NCBI RefSeq assembly: GCF_009755815.1
Contig: NZ_WRPK01000008.1
Coordinates: forward strand, 186,001 to 250,000
Reading direction: 5' to 3'
Source: Flavisphingomonas formosensis
Lineage (GTDB): Bacteria; Pseudomonadota; Alphaproteobacteria; Sphingomonadales; Sphingomonadaceae
DNA length: 64,000 nt
The translations under genes and the position numbers were made by a program. Under the pieces are notes generated by a model. It was not told the DNA's origin. It ran no database searches and saw nothing but the letters and a program-made list of their open reading frames with translations. Positions 52,734-61,485 of the stretch are shown piece after piece (within the stretch, counting starts at the first letter, position 1; every line of letters starts with the position of its first letter).

Positions 52734-53575
52734 GCCTGCGGCATCGGACTTGGTTCGTCACCGGCGCGTCGGCCGGTTTCGGCAAGGCGCTGGTGCGCGA
52801 GATCGTGGCGCGGGGCGGCAATACGGTCGCCGCCGCGCGCCGGCCGGATGACGTGGCGGATCTCGTCGCGCTCGCGCCGGACCGCGTGCTGGCGGCGCGG
52901 CTGGACGTCACCCGGCCGGACGAGATCGCCGCGGCCGTCGAGAGCGCGCTTGCCCGCTTCGGCACCATCGACGTGCTCGTCAACAATGCCGGCTACGGCT
53001 TCCTGTCGACCATCGAGGAAGCCGGCGAGGCGGAGGTGCGACGCCAGTTCGAGACCAACGTGTTCGGTCCGGCCGCGCTGATGCGGGCGCTGCTCCCGTC
53101 GATGCGAGCGCGACGGCGAGGTTTCGTGGTCAACGTCTCCTCCACCGCCGGCGCGCGCGGCTTTGCCGGCTCGGGCTATTATTCGGCGAGCAAGGCCGCG
53201 CTGGAGGCGATGACCGAGGCACTGGCCGGCGAAGCCTCCGCGCTCGGCATCCGCGCGATGATCGTCAGCCCCGGCCCCTTCCGCACCGATTTCTTCGGCC
53301 GATCGCTCGATCTGCCGGATGGGGAGATCGCCGATTATGCGGAGGTCGCGGCGCAGCGGCGCGCCTATTCCGCGAGCGCCGGCAAGCAGCAGGGCGATCC
53401 CGCGCGCGCCGCGAGGATCATCGTCGACATGGTGGCGGGAGACGATCCGCCGCTCCGCCTTGCGCTCGGCGGGCGCGCCCATCCCACCATCATCCGCGCA
53501 TTCGAGGCCAAGATCGCCGACCTCGCGCGCAGCGAGGCGATCGCTCCGCTGGCCGACTTCCCGGAAGGGGAATGA
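52730..53575 (+). CDS. SDR-family oxidoreductase
   Basis: A 281-residue classical SDR: FVTGASAGFGKALVREIVAR, VLVNNAGYGFLSTIEE, Ser in VVNVSSTAGARGF, YxxxK in GSGYYSASKAALEAM. The SAGFG loop and overall form match the DhrS/17-beta-dehydrogenase-like subgroup. Coupled by ATGA overlap to the SnoaL-like gene. Confidence 0.92.
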   Translation: MSLRHRTWFVTGASAGFGKALVREIVARGGNTVAAARRPDDVADLVALAPDRVLAARLDVTRPDEIAAAVESALARFGTIDVLVNNAGYGFLSTIEEAGEAEVRRQFETNVFGPAALMRALLPSMRARRRGFVVNVSSTAGARGFAGSGYYSASKAALEAMTEALAGEASALGIRAMIVSPGPFRTDFFGRSLDLPDGEIADYAEVAAQRRAYSASAGKQQGDPARAARIIVDMVAGDDPPLRLALGGRAHPTIIRAFEAKIADLARSEAIAPLADFPEGE

Positions 53576-53580
53576 CATCC

Positions 53581-54552
53581 ATGACCACCGTCCATGACGA
53601 TCTGCCCCACCCCGTTCCCGCGTTCGCGCAGCTCCGCTACAAGGAAAATTACTTCTTCATCCTGATCGCGCCCGAAAGCGGTGCCTTCGGCGTGATCCAT
53701 CTCAATCACGAACCGGGCCACGACCGCGCCCGCTACACCGCCAATTTCGAGATTGGCGGCCGATCGATCCGCTATGCCAACACCACCGCCTTTCCGGACA
53801 CGTTCGAATATGCGCGTACCATCGGGGACGGCGCGTTGACGCTGCATTTCGCCGAGCCGCACCAGCGCTTCGAGCTCAGGCTCGAATCGGACGCGATCGA
53901 TATCGCGCTGCGCTTCACCGCGCGGCATCCGACCTTCGACTATGCCGCCTGCCGTACGGCCGGCAATGCCGCGCCTTCCTTCCAGGAGGTGATGACGCTG
54001 GGCCTCAATCTGCCGTACAATCATCAGCAGCAGGCGCTGGACGTCTCCGGCCATGCGCGCTTCGTCGACGGTCCTGAGATAGCGATCCGGGGCAGCGGCT
54101 ATCGCGACCATAGCTGGGTGATACGCGCCGACGCCGGCGCCCTGCGCCACAATTGGTGCGGACTCAATTTTCCCGGCCGCAGCTTCGGCATCAAGACGCT
54201 GGAAACCAGCTTCCGCCCCGGTCACGTCGCCAAGGAAGGTTATGTCGTCGACGCCGACGGCCTGCGCGCCCTGCGCCGGATCGAGGTCCATAGCGAGGGC
54301 GAGATGCCCGATGGCCTCTGCGCGAAGCTGGTCCACGAAGTGACGGACGTGTTCGGCAATGCCTATCGGATCGAGAGCGACGTTGCCGGTCGTTTCGCCC
54401 ATGTTCCGCTGGTATCCGAGGCGCCCGTGGGCAAGGTCGGCTTCCACATCGTCGAGAATTTCTGCCCGCTGCGCCTGACGACGACGGGCGAACGCGGCGA
54501 AGGACTGGTCGAGATCGGCCGCAGCTCCGCCATCGGGGGGGCCTACGCATGA
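53581..54552 (+). CDS. AttH/CrtC-like (double lipocalin) protein, DUF7064/7065 type
   Basis: A 323-residue protein without signal peptide. The hallmark is RGSGYRDHSWVIRADAGALR, close to the GxGYRDHSWG block of the AttH/hydroxyneurosporene-synthase-like beta-barrel fold. Other blocks: FAEPHQRFELRLESDAIDI, HNWCGLNFPGRSFGIK. CrtC members add water across isoprenoid double bonds; most others are uncharacterised. Hydration of a terpenoid-like substrate is a possibility worth stating but unproven. AAGGGG precedes ATG 53581; the ATG at 53572 is an alternative. It overlaps the next gene by four bases. Confidence 0.7.
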   Translation: MTTVHDDLPHPVPAFAQLRYKENYFFILIAPESGAFGVIHLNHEPGHDRARYTANFEIGGRSIRYANTTAFPDTFEYARTIGDGALTLHFAEPHQRFELRLESDAIDIALRFTARHPTFDYAACRTAGNAAPSFQEVMTLGLNLPYNHQQQALDVSGHARFVDGPEIAIRGSGYRDHSWVIRADAGALRHNWCGLNFPGRSFGIKTLETSFRPGHVAKEGYVVDADGLRALRRIEVHSEGEMPDGLCAKLVHEVTDVFGNAYRIESDVAGRFAHVPLVSEAPVGKVGFHIVENFCPLRLTTTGERGEGLVEIGRSSAIGGAYA

Positions 54553-55748
54553 GCAGCGCCATCGCAAACCAGCTTCGTCTCGTCCGCGATACCGTCGGCC
54601 GGATGAACGGCGCCGATCAGGCCGCCAAGGATGCCGTGGTCCTTCTCCTCGCCGAGATCATCGCCGACGAGACGCTGTCGTCGCCGGCTGGAGACGTCGC
54701 CGGGGAGACTGCCTTCCAGCGTACGCTCGAAACCCAGGCCCAGGCCGAACGCGCGGCACGGCCGCGAGCGGCGGTCGACGATGCGCTGGACCGGATGGCG
54801 CTTGCCGATTTCCTGAACGCCGCCATTCCCGGCGAAGGCGGCATCATCGTCCGTTCGGCGGAGACCGTATCGCGCGGCATGTCGAAGAAGACGGTGCTCG
54901 CCACGCTGGAGGGCGCACGCAGCCTGCCGGTCGCGGTCGCGCTGCGCGTCGATCGCAGCGCCAACAATTATCTCGGCACCACCGTCACCGACGAATGGGG
55001 GCCGCTGAACCGGCTCTGGGATCATGGCGCGCGCATCCCCCAGCCTTTCGTGCTGGAACCCAGCGGGGCCGTGATCGGCGATCCGTTCATCGTCTTCGCG
55101 CGCGCATCGGGTGCACCGGTCGGCAGCATCTATGTGCCGCCCGGCCGCAATCCGGCGCTGCTCGCCGATACGGCAGGCTGCATGGCGAGGGTCCACGCCG
55201 TGCCCACCGACGATTGGCCCCGTGCCGATCAGCCGCAGGGTGATGCCTTCTTCGACGCGCAATTCCACGATTATCTCGCGGACTGGCAGGCGCTGGGCGA
55301 ACGCAGTGCGATCATGGACGCCTGCTTCGACTGGATCGCCCGCAACCGCGCGTTGGCCTATGGCCCGCCGGCGCTGGTCCATGACGATTTCAACTATAAC
55401 AACATGCTGGTCGAGGGCGATCGCGTCTCCGCCGTGCTCGATTGGGAATTCGCCCATGTCGGAACACCGGCCGCCGACGTCGCTTATCTGTGCTATGCGG
55501 CCGAGAGCATGGCGAGCTTCGGCGATTTCCTGGCAGCCTATGAGGCCGCCGGCGGCACGCGCCCGCCTGACCGGCAGCTCGACTTCTATCGGCTCTGGGG
55601 TCAGCTCCGGCTCGGCGTGATGGGATATAAGGCGGTCCGCAATCTGGAGGACGGCCATTTCGACGACGTGCGCTACGGCATGGCGCGCTGGCACCGGCGA
55701 CAGGCGCTGTTCCGTCTCGCCGATCTGATCGAGGAGCTCACCGCATGA
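54549..55748 (+). CDS. APH-type phosphotransferase family protein
   Basis: A 399-residue aminoglycoside-phosphotransferase/choline-kinase-like protein. The catalytic loop is ALVHDDFNYNNMLVEGDR (HxDxxxxN form) and the metal site is VLDWEFAHVGTPAADVAY. The nucleotide-binding N-lobe includes ALRVDRSANNYLG. Members of this group beside lipid catabolic genes are often called acyl-CoA dehydrogenase-associated kinases, but their substrates are mostly unknown. It may phosphorylate a hydroxylated intermediate. It is tightly coupled on both sides. Confidence 0.88.
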   Translation: MSSAIANQLRLVRDTVGRMNGADQAAKDAVVLLLAEIIADETLSSPAGDVAGETAFQRTLETQAQAERAARPRAAVDDALDRMALADFLNAAIPGEGGIIVRSAETVSRGMSKKTVLATLEGARSLPVAVALRVDRSANNYLGTTVTDEWGPLNRLWDHGARIPQPFVLEPSGAVIGDPFIVFARASGAPVGSIYVPPGRNPALLADTAGCMARVHAVPTDDWPRADQPQGDAFFDAQFHDYLADWQALGERSAIMDACFDWIARNRALAYGPPALVHDDFNYNNMLVEGDRVSAVLDWEFAHVGTPAADVAYLCYAAESMASFGDFLAAYEAAGGTRPPDRQLDFYRLWGQLRLGVMGYKAVRNLEDGHFDDVRYGMARWHRRQALFRLADLIEELTA

Positions 55749-56935
55749 CCCCGCAATGGCTCCCTCCGCTGGACGAATCCGCGAGCGAGGCGATCCTGCC
55801 CTTCCGCGTCGCCGTTCCCCAGGCGGCGCTCGACGATCTCCAGGCGCGGCTGGCTCTCACCCGCTGGCCCGATCGCGAGACCGTATCCGATTGGTCGCAG
55901 GGCGTGCCGCTCGATCGCATGCGAAGCCTCGCCGATTATTGGCAGACGGAATACGACTGGCGGCGTTGCGAAGCGGAGATCAACCGCTGGCCCAATTTCC
56001 GGACGCGGATCGACGGCCTCGGCATCCACTTCCTGCACATCCGCTCGCCCCATGCCGATGCGATGCCGCTGATCCTCAGCCATGGCTGGCCGGGCACGAT
56101 CCTGGAGTTTCTGCAGGCGATCGGACCGCTCACCGATCCCACCCGCCATGGCGGCCGTGCCGAGCAGGCCTTCCATCTCGTCATCCCGTCGCTGCCCGGC
56201 TACGGCTTTTCCGACAAGCCGACCGCCACGGGCTGGACCGTGGAGCGCATCGGCGCCGCCTGGGCAGAGCTAATGCGGCGGCTGGGTTACGCGCATTATG
56301 GCGCGCAGGGCGGGGACTGGGGCTCGGCGATCACCCGCGCCATGGCGGTGCAGCAGCCCAAGGGGCTGGCCGGCATCCATCTCAACATGGTAGTCTGCTT
56401 CCCACCCGAGGGCGAGGCGTTCGCCGATGCCGAGGCGCAGGAGGCGCGGGCCGCCGCCGACGCCCACAGGCAATGGGGCCTCGGCTATTCCACCCAGCAG
56501 AGCACGCGCCCGCAGACGCTGGGCTATGCGCTGGCGGATTCGCCCGTCGGCCAGGCCGCCTGGATCTACGAGAAATTCCAGGCCTGGACGGACAATGCCG
56601 GCGAGCCCGAGCAGGCGCTGAGCCGAGACGCAATGCTCGACACGATCATGCTCTACTGGCTCAGCGACAGCGCCGCCTCCGCGGCCCGGCTCTATTGGGA
56701 AAGCTTCCGCAGCGCCTTCGGTAACGCGGCGATCGACCTGCCCGTCGCCTGCAGCATCTTCCCCGCCGAGATGCGCCGCCCGCCGCGGCGATGGGCGGAA
56801 CGCGTCTTCTCGAACATCGTCTACTGGAACCGCGCGGCACGCGGCGGCCATTTCGCCGCGTTCGAGCAGCCGGATCTGTTCGTGGCGGAACTACGTGCCG
56901 GCTTTGCGCCGATCAGGCGGTCTGCAGTTTCCTGA
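55745..56935 (+). CDS. Epoxide hydrolase (EHN domain, alpha/beta-hydrolase)
   Basis: A 396-residue protein. The N-terminal EHN lid (FRVAVPQAALDDLQARLAL, DYWQTEYDWRRCEAEINRWP) precedes the hydrolase core: oxyanion ILSHGWPGTILEFL, nucleophile Asp in GAQGGDWGSAITRAMA, His in RAARGGHFAAFEQPDL. It resembles the microsomal-type and juvenile-hormone-type epoxide hydrolases. It opens an epoxide, which could come from the P450, to a diol. It is the last gene of the eight-gene + operon, and its 3' end overlaps the convergent LLM gene by 23 bases. Confidence 0.92.
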   Translation: MTPQWLPPLDESASEAILPFRVAVPQAALDDLQARLALTRWPDRETVSDWSQGVPLDRMRSLADYWQTEYDWRRCEAEINRWPNFRTRIDGLGIHFLHIRSPHADAMPLILSHGWPGTILEFLQAIGPLTDPTRHGGRAEQAFHLVIPSLPGYGFSDKPTATGWTVERIGAAWAELMRRLGYAHYGAQGGDWGSAITRAMAVQQPKGLAGIHLNMVVCFPPEGEAFADAEAQEARAAADAHRQWGLGYSTQQSTRPQTLGYALADSPVGQAAWIYEKFQAWTDNAGEPEQALSRDAMLDTIMLYWLSDSAASAARLYWESFRSAFGNAAIDLPVACSIFPAEMRRPPRRWAERVFSNIVYWNRAARGGHFAAFEQPDLFVAELRAGFAPIRRSAVS

Positions 56936-57923
56936 GCTCCTGCATCACGGCTTCGGGCATGCCCGGCCCCGAGCCGGCATAGCCACCGATCAGATCGAAG
57001 ATGCCGGCGAAGCGCTCGTGCAGAGAACGGGCACAGCGCGCAGCGTCGCCCACCACGGCGAAGGTGTCGACGAAGCCGTCGTCGACCAGTTCGCCCATCT
57101 CCTTCCATCGCCCCAGCTTGAAAAGGCGGAGCAGCTCCGGCTGGGCCGCTTCCAGGCCATGGACTTCAAGCACGGCGCGATAAGCGGGGGTCGAGGCGTA
57201 GAAGGCGATGGTCTTGCGCACCCCGGCCACCGCCCGTCCCAGCTCCTCCTCGGTCTCGCCGGTCGCGATGAACGGCATTCCGACCAGCCGGAGCGCACTC
57301 TCCGGTCGGCGTCGCTCGGCCGTCGCCCGGGCGATCGCCGGCAGCGTCACCTCGCGCAGATATTTGGGGGTGGTGAAACTGTGGCAGAGCAGGCTGTCGG
57401 CCGATTGTGCGGCAACCCTGTGCATTTCGGGCCCGACCGCGGCGAGGCCGATGTGCGGGCGCGGATGATCGCCCCGCTCGGGAATGAAGATGGGAGAGGT
57501 CAGGTCATGGCGGTAGAAGGAGCCCCTATATTCGAGCGGCCTGCCCTCATACCAGCAATCCCAGATCGCATGGAGCGCCCCGACGAAATCGCGCATGCGT
57601 GGTGCGGCGTGCGACCAGGGCATGGAGAAACGTCGCTCGACATGCGCCTTGACCTGGGAGCCGAGGCCGAGGGTGAAGCGCCCTCCGGAAAGCTGCTGCA
57701 CGTCATGCGCGGAATGCGCCGCGATCATCGGATTTCGCGCAAAGGCGACGGCGATGTACGTCAGTATCTCCACCCTCTCGGTCCGTTCGGCGACGAGGGT
57801 GGAGAGGATGAAGGGATCATGGCTGGATTCGTTCGTCATGATGACGTCGTAGCCAAGCTCCTCCATGCGCCGGGCCTCGGCCTGCGCATGACGGGGGGAG
57901 GTGATCATCGTCGCGATCTTCAC
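56913..57923 (-). CDS. LLM-class flavin/F420-type oxidoreductase
   Basis: A 336-residue luciferase-like monooxygenase-fold protein: MKIATMITSPRHAQAEARRM, DPFILSTLVAERTERVEILT, RFTLGLGSQVKAHVERRFSM, PHIGLAAVGPEMHRVAAQSA. The form is that of the F420-dependent oxidoreductase subfamilies best known from actinobacteria. Whether F420 or FMN is used cannot be told. Last gene of the five-gene - operon that starts at 62280. Confidence 0.88.
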   Translation of the reverse strand: MKIATMITSPRHAQAEARRMEELGYDVIMTNESSHDPFILSTLVAERTERVEILTYIAVAFARNPMIAAHSAHDVQQLSGGRFTLGLGSQVKAHVERRFSMPWSHAAPRMRDFVGALHAIWDCWYEGRPLEYRGSFYRHDLTSPIFIPERGDHPRPHIGLAAVGPEMHRVAAQSADSLLCHSFTTPKYLREVTLPAIARATAERRRPESALRLVGMPFIATGETEEELGRAVAGVRKTIAFYASTPAYRAVLEVHGLEAAQPELLRLFKLGRWKEMGELVDDGFVDTFAVVGDAARCARSLHERFAGIFDLIGGYAGSGPGMPEAVMQELRKLQTA

Positions 57924-57963
57924 GGGCCTCTCCTCGATCGATTGCGGGAATTGGCGGGGGTCG

Positions 57964-59148
57964 TCAGACCACCCCCTCCGCCCGCAGCGCGGCGATCTCT
58001 TCCGTCGAGAAACCGGCCTCGGTCAGCACCGCATCGCTGTCCTCGCCCACCCGCGGCGGCCCCTTGCGGATCGCGGCCGGCGTGCGGCTGAAAGCAACCG
58101 GCGGCTTCACATAGGGCACCGGCTTCGACAGCCCCTCGACCGGCACCTCGACGATGAACTGATCGCGCACATGCGGGTCGTCGAGCGCTTCCTGCGGCGT
58201 CAGCAGCGGCCCGGCAGGAATGCGGTTGGCCTCCAGGATCGGCAGGATCTCGGCATTCGTATGGTGCCGCGCCCATTCGGTCACGATCTCGCTCAGCGCC
58301 GCGCCATTCTCCGCGCGCAGCTCGTCATTGGCGAAGCGTGGATCGCCGAGCAGCTCCTCGCGTCCGATCATGCGCATGAAGCGGCGGAACATCGGATCGC
58401 CGAGCGCCACCATATAGACCCAGCCGTCCTTGGTCTGGATGAGGTCGGCGGGTCCGCCCGACTGGGCGCGGTTGCCGGTGCCGATCCGGTTGGTTGCGTT
58501 GAAATGCTGATCGAACAGGAAATAGTTGCCGACGGTCATCGCGGTCTGGAGGAGATTGGCCTCCACCTTCTGCCCCTCGCCCGTGCGGTCGCGGTGGCGC
58601 AGCGCGGCCAGCGCGCCATAGGCGGCGAGGAAACCGGTGCTCATGTCCACCCAGGCGCTGTTGTGTTTCATCGGCTTGCCCGGATCGCCAGAAATGTAGG
58701 TGAGCCCGCTCATCACCTGCGCGATCGCGTCGAAGCCCAGCCGGTCGGCATAAGGACCATCCGATCCGAAGGTGGTCATGTGCACGAAGATGATGTCCGG
58801 CTTGATCGCGCGCATCCGATCATAGTCGAGGCCGAGCGCGCCCGCGGTCCGGCGCGGCAGATTGGCGAAGACGATGTCCGCCGTGACGAGCAGCCGGTCG
58901 AACACCGCCCTGCCCTTCTCGCTGGCGAGGTCGATCGTCAGCCCGCGCTTGTTGCGGCCGAGCTGGGTGAAGCCGACGCCACCATGGAAACCCTCCTTGA
59001 ACGGCAAGGTGGTGCGATCGTCCGCACCGCCGGGAGATTCGATCCGGATCACGTCCGCGCCGAGATCGGCGAGCAGGACCGTCGCCGCCGGGCCCGCCAC
59101 GAAGCGGGTGACATCGAGCACGCGAATGCCTTCCAATATGTCCGTCAT
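57964..59148 (-). CDS. CaiB/BaiF family CoA transferase
   Basis: A 394-residue class III CoA transferase: TRFVAGPAATVLLADLGADV, IRIESPGGADD, NKRGLTIDLASEKGRAVFDR, MTTFGSDGPYADRLGFDAIA, GEGQKVEANLLQTAMT. Unlike the two racemase-like copies it lacks the AGHDINY block and looks like a formyl-CoA-transferase-type enzyme. The residue corresponding to the catalytic Asp is not obvious in VEANLLQ, so activity deserves care. It probably moves CoA between pathway acids. Confidence 0.87.
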   Translation of the reverse strand: MTDILEGIRVLDVTRFVAGPAATVLLADLGADVIRIESPGGADDRTTLPFKEGFHGGVGFTQLGRNKRGLTIDLASEKGRAVFDRLLVTADIVFANLPRRTAGALGLDYDRMRAIKPDIIFVHMTTFGSDGPYADRLGFDAIAQVMSGLTYISGDPGKPMKHNSAWVDMSTGFLAAYGALAALRHRDRTGEGQKVEANLLQTAMTVGNYFLFDQHFNATNRIGTGNRAQSGGPADLIQTKDGWVYMVALGDPMFRRFMRMIGREELLGDPRFANDELRAENGAALSEIVTEWARHHTNAEILPILEANRIPAGPLLTPQEALDDPHVRDQFIVEVPVEGLSKPVPYVKPPVAFSRTPAAIRKGPPRVGEDSDAVLTEAGFSTEEIAALRAEGVV

Positions 59149-59149
59149 C

Positions 59150-59968
59150 TCACCGTCCCTTGAAGCGGGGCGCGCGCTTCTCCACGAAGGAGGCGACGCC
59201 TTCCGCGAAATCTTCGCTCGCCCCGCCGATGCCGGCGGCGCGGGCCTCGAGCGCGAGCTGCTCGGCGAGGCCGTTCCCGAGTGAGGCGTTGAGCAGTTGC
59301 TTCGCCTGACCCAGCGCCACGGAAGGCCCGTCCGCCAGCCGGCGCAGCAACGCCTCGGTCGCCGCATCCAGCTCGGCATCCGGATACAGCCAGTTGGCGA
59401 GACCGCATGCGACCGCCTGGGCGGCCGACAGCCGCTCGCCGAGCAAGCACATCTGCTTGGCGATGCGCGGCCCCACGATGCGCGGCAGGTGCCAGGTGGT
59501 CGCGCCGTCCGGACTCATCCCGAGCGCGGCATTGGCGACGACGAGCAGCGCCGTATCCGACACCAGCACGAAATCGGCGGCGGCGACATAGCCGACGCTC
59601 GCCCCCGCGCAGGCGCCACGCACCTTGGCGACGATCGGCTTGGCGATCCGCTCCATCAACGCGAACAGCGGCAGCACGTCGAGCGCCAGCGCCTCGAACC
59701 GGGCGCGCCGTTCCTCCGGCCCCGCTCCCGCCGCCTCGGCGAAGCCCTTCACGTCGCCGCCCGCCATGAAATGGTCGCCCGCGCCGCTCAGCAGGATGAC
59801 CCGCACATCCTCGCGATGCTCGCATGCGCGCAGGAAGGCGATCATCGCATGCACCATCGGCTGGGTCAGCGCGTTGCGCGCCGCCGGCCGGTTGAAGGTG
59901 ATCCGCGCGATGCCGCCCGCAACCTCGGTCAGCAATTCGGGGGTCAACGACTCAGCTCCCGTGGACAT
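59150..59968 (-). CDS. Enoyl-CoA hydratase/isomerase (PaaG-like), 3
   Basis: A 272-residue crotonase-fold protein: LSGAGDHFMAGGDVKGFAEA, VRGACAGASVGYVAAADFVL, ALGMSPDGATTWHLPRIVGP. The SPDGA block resembles PaaG-type isomerases. The gene overlaps the AMP-ligase gene by 17 bases and lies one base before the CoA-transferase gene, so the three are co-translated. Confidence 0.9.
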   Translation of the reverse strand: MSTGAESLTPELLTEVAGGIARITFNRPAARNALTQPMVHAMIAFLRACEHREDVRVILLSGAGDHFMAGGDVKGFAEAAGAGPEERRARFEALALDVLPLFALMERIAKPIVAKVRGACAGASVGYVAAADFVLVSDTALLVVANAALGMSPDGATTWHLPRIVGPRIAKQMCLLGERLSAAQAVACGLANWLYPDAELDAATEALLRRLADGPSVALGQAKQLLNASLGNGLAEQLALEARAAGIGGASEDFAEGVASFVEKRAPRFKGR

Positions 59969-61481
59969 GATTTCCTCCCGAGGCCGTTGCCGGCCAGTAA
60001 CGCGCCTTCAGCAGTCGCTTGAGCAGCTTGCCGGTCGGTTCGCGCGGCATGTCATTCTCGAAATCGATGCTGCGCGGGCATTTGTTGTGGGCCAGCCGCG
60101 CACGGCACCAGGCGATCAGCTCGGCCTCCAGTGCGGGGCCGGCCTCCGCCGGATCGCACGGCTGGACGATGGCCTTCACCTCCTCGCCATAATCGGCATG
60201 CGGCACGCCGAACACGGCGACGTCGCGTACCTTGGGATGGGTGGTCAGCAGGTTTTCCGCTTCCTGCGGATAGATGTTCACGCCGCCGGCATTAATCACA
60301 TAGTCACGCCGGTCGGTGAGGAAGAGATAGCCATCCTCGTCGACATGGCCGATGTCGCCGAACGTCGCCCAACCACGCGCGTCATAGGCTCGATCGGTCT
60401 TTTCCGGATCCTTGTGGTAGGTGAAGCCGCCACAGCCCTCGAAATAGACGAGACCGGTCTCGTTCGGCCCGAGCTCCCGCCCCGCCTCGTCGACGATGTG
60501 CAGGATGCCGCGCGTCGCCCGGCCGACCGAGCCCTTCTTGCGCAGCCACTCCTCGGGCCCGATCGCAGTCTGGCCGACGCTTTCCGAGCCGCCATAATAT
60601 TCGTGGAGGATCGGCCCCCACCATACCATCATCGCCTCCTTGACCGGCACCGGGCACGGTGCGGCCGAATGAATCGCGACGCGGTGGACGGAGCCGTCGA
60701 ACCGACGCTGCGCCTCGTCGAGCTGAAGCATCCGCACGAACATCGTCGGCACCCATTGGGAATGGGTGACGCGATGCCGCTCGAGCGCACGGACCGCCGC
60801 CGCCGCATCGAACTTTTCCATCACGATCACCGTGCCACCGGCCTGCTGCACGGTCATGGTGAATTTGAGCGGCGCGGTGTGATAGAGCGGCGCCGGCGAG
60901 AGATAGACGGTCTCGCGATCGAAGCCGAACAGGCGGATCAGCACCTCGGTGAGTTGCGGCAGCTCCCCGACCGGCGCAGGCGCCAGGTGCGGTGTGATTC
61001 CCTTCGGCCGCCCGGTGGTGCCCGACGAATAGACCATCGCGCTGCCGCGCGTCTCGTCCGCGATCGGCGTCGCCGGCATCGCGCCGACGGCGTCCTCATA
61101 GCCCTCGCCGATGACGAGCAGGTCCACGCCCGGCCCGAGCAACGGCGCGATCGCTGCATGATCGACCGCCGTCGAGGCGAACAGCATCGCGGCGCCGCTG
61201 TCGGCGACGATATAGGCCGCCTCCTCCGGCTTGAGGCGCGTGCTGATCGGCACGAAGAGCAGGCCGGCATTGTAGGCGCCCCAGGCGATCTCGAAATAAC
61301 GCGGATGATTCTCGATCCAGAGCGCGATACGATGGCCCGGTTTCAACCCGCGGGCGCGCAGCAGCTGCGACACGCGGTTGGCGCGCGCGTCGAGCTCGGC
61401 GAAACCGATCGTCTCGCCGCTGCCCGCCATGACGAGCGCGGGGCGCCCATCCTGCCGGCCGACATGATCGCGCGGGTGCAT
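59952..61481 (-). CDS. AMP-dependent acyl-CoA synthetase/ligase
   Basis: A 509-residue ANL-family enzyme: P-loop MVYSSGTTGRPKGITPHLAP, YYGGSESVGQTAIGPEEWLR, hinge block TFGDIGHVDEDGYLFLTDRR, and the C-terminal catalytic Lys in PREPTGKLLKRLLKARYW. It would activate the imported acid, or one formed by oxidation, to its CoA ester. It is the only clear CoA ligase in the window. Second gene of the operon after the crotonase at 61486. Confidence 0.94.
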   Translation of the reverse strand: MHPRDHVGRQDGRPALVMAGSGETIGFAELDARANRVSQLLRARGLKPGHRIALWIENHPRYFEIAWGAYNAGLLFVPISTRLKPEEAAYIVADSGAAMLFASTAVDHAAIAPLLGPGVDLLVIGEGYEDAVGAMPATPIADETRGSAMVYSSGTTGRPKGITPHLAPAPVGELPQLTEVLIRLFGFDRETVYLSPAPLYHTAPLKFTMTVQQAGGTVIVMEKFDAAAAVRALERHRVTHSQWVPTMFVRMLQLDEAQRRFDGSVHRVAIHSAAPCPVPVKEAMMVWWGPILHEYYGGSESVGQTAIGPEEWLRKKGSVGRATRGILHIVDEAGRELGPNETGLVYFEGCGGFTYHKDPEKTDRAYDARGWATFGDIGHVDEDGYLFLTDRRDYVINAGGVNIYPQEAENLLTTHPKVRDVAVFGVPHADYGEEVKAIVQPCDPAEAGPALEAELIAWCRARLAHNKCPRSIDFENDMPREPTGKLLKRLLKARYWPATASGGNHVHGS

Positions 61482-61485
61482 CGGA

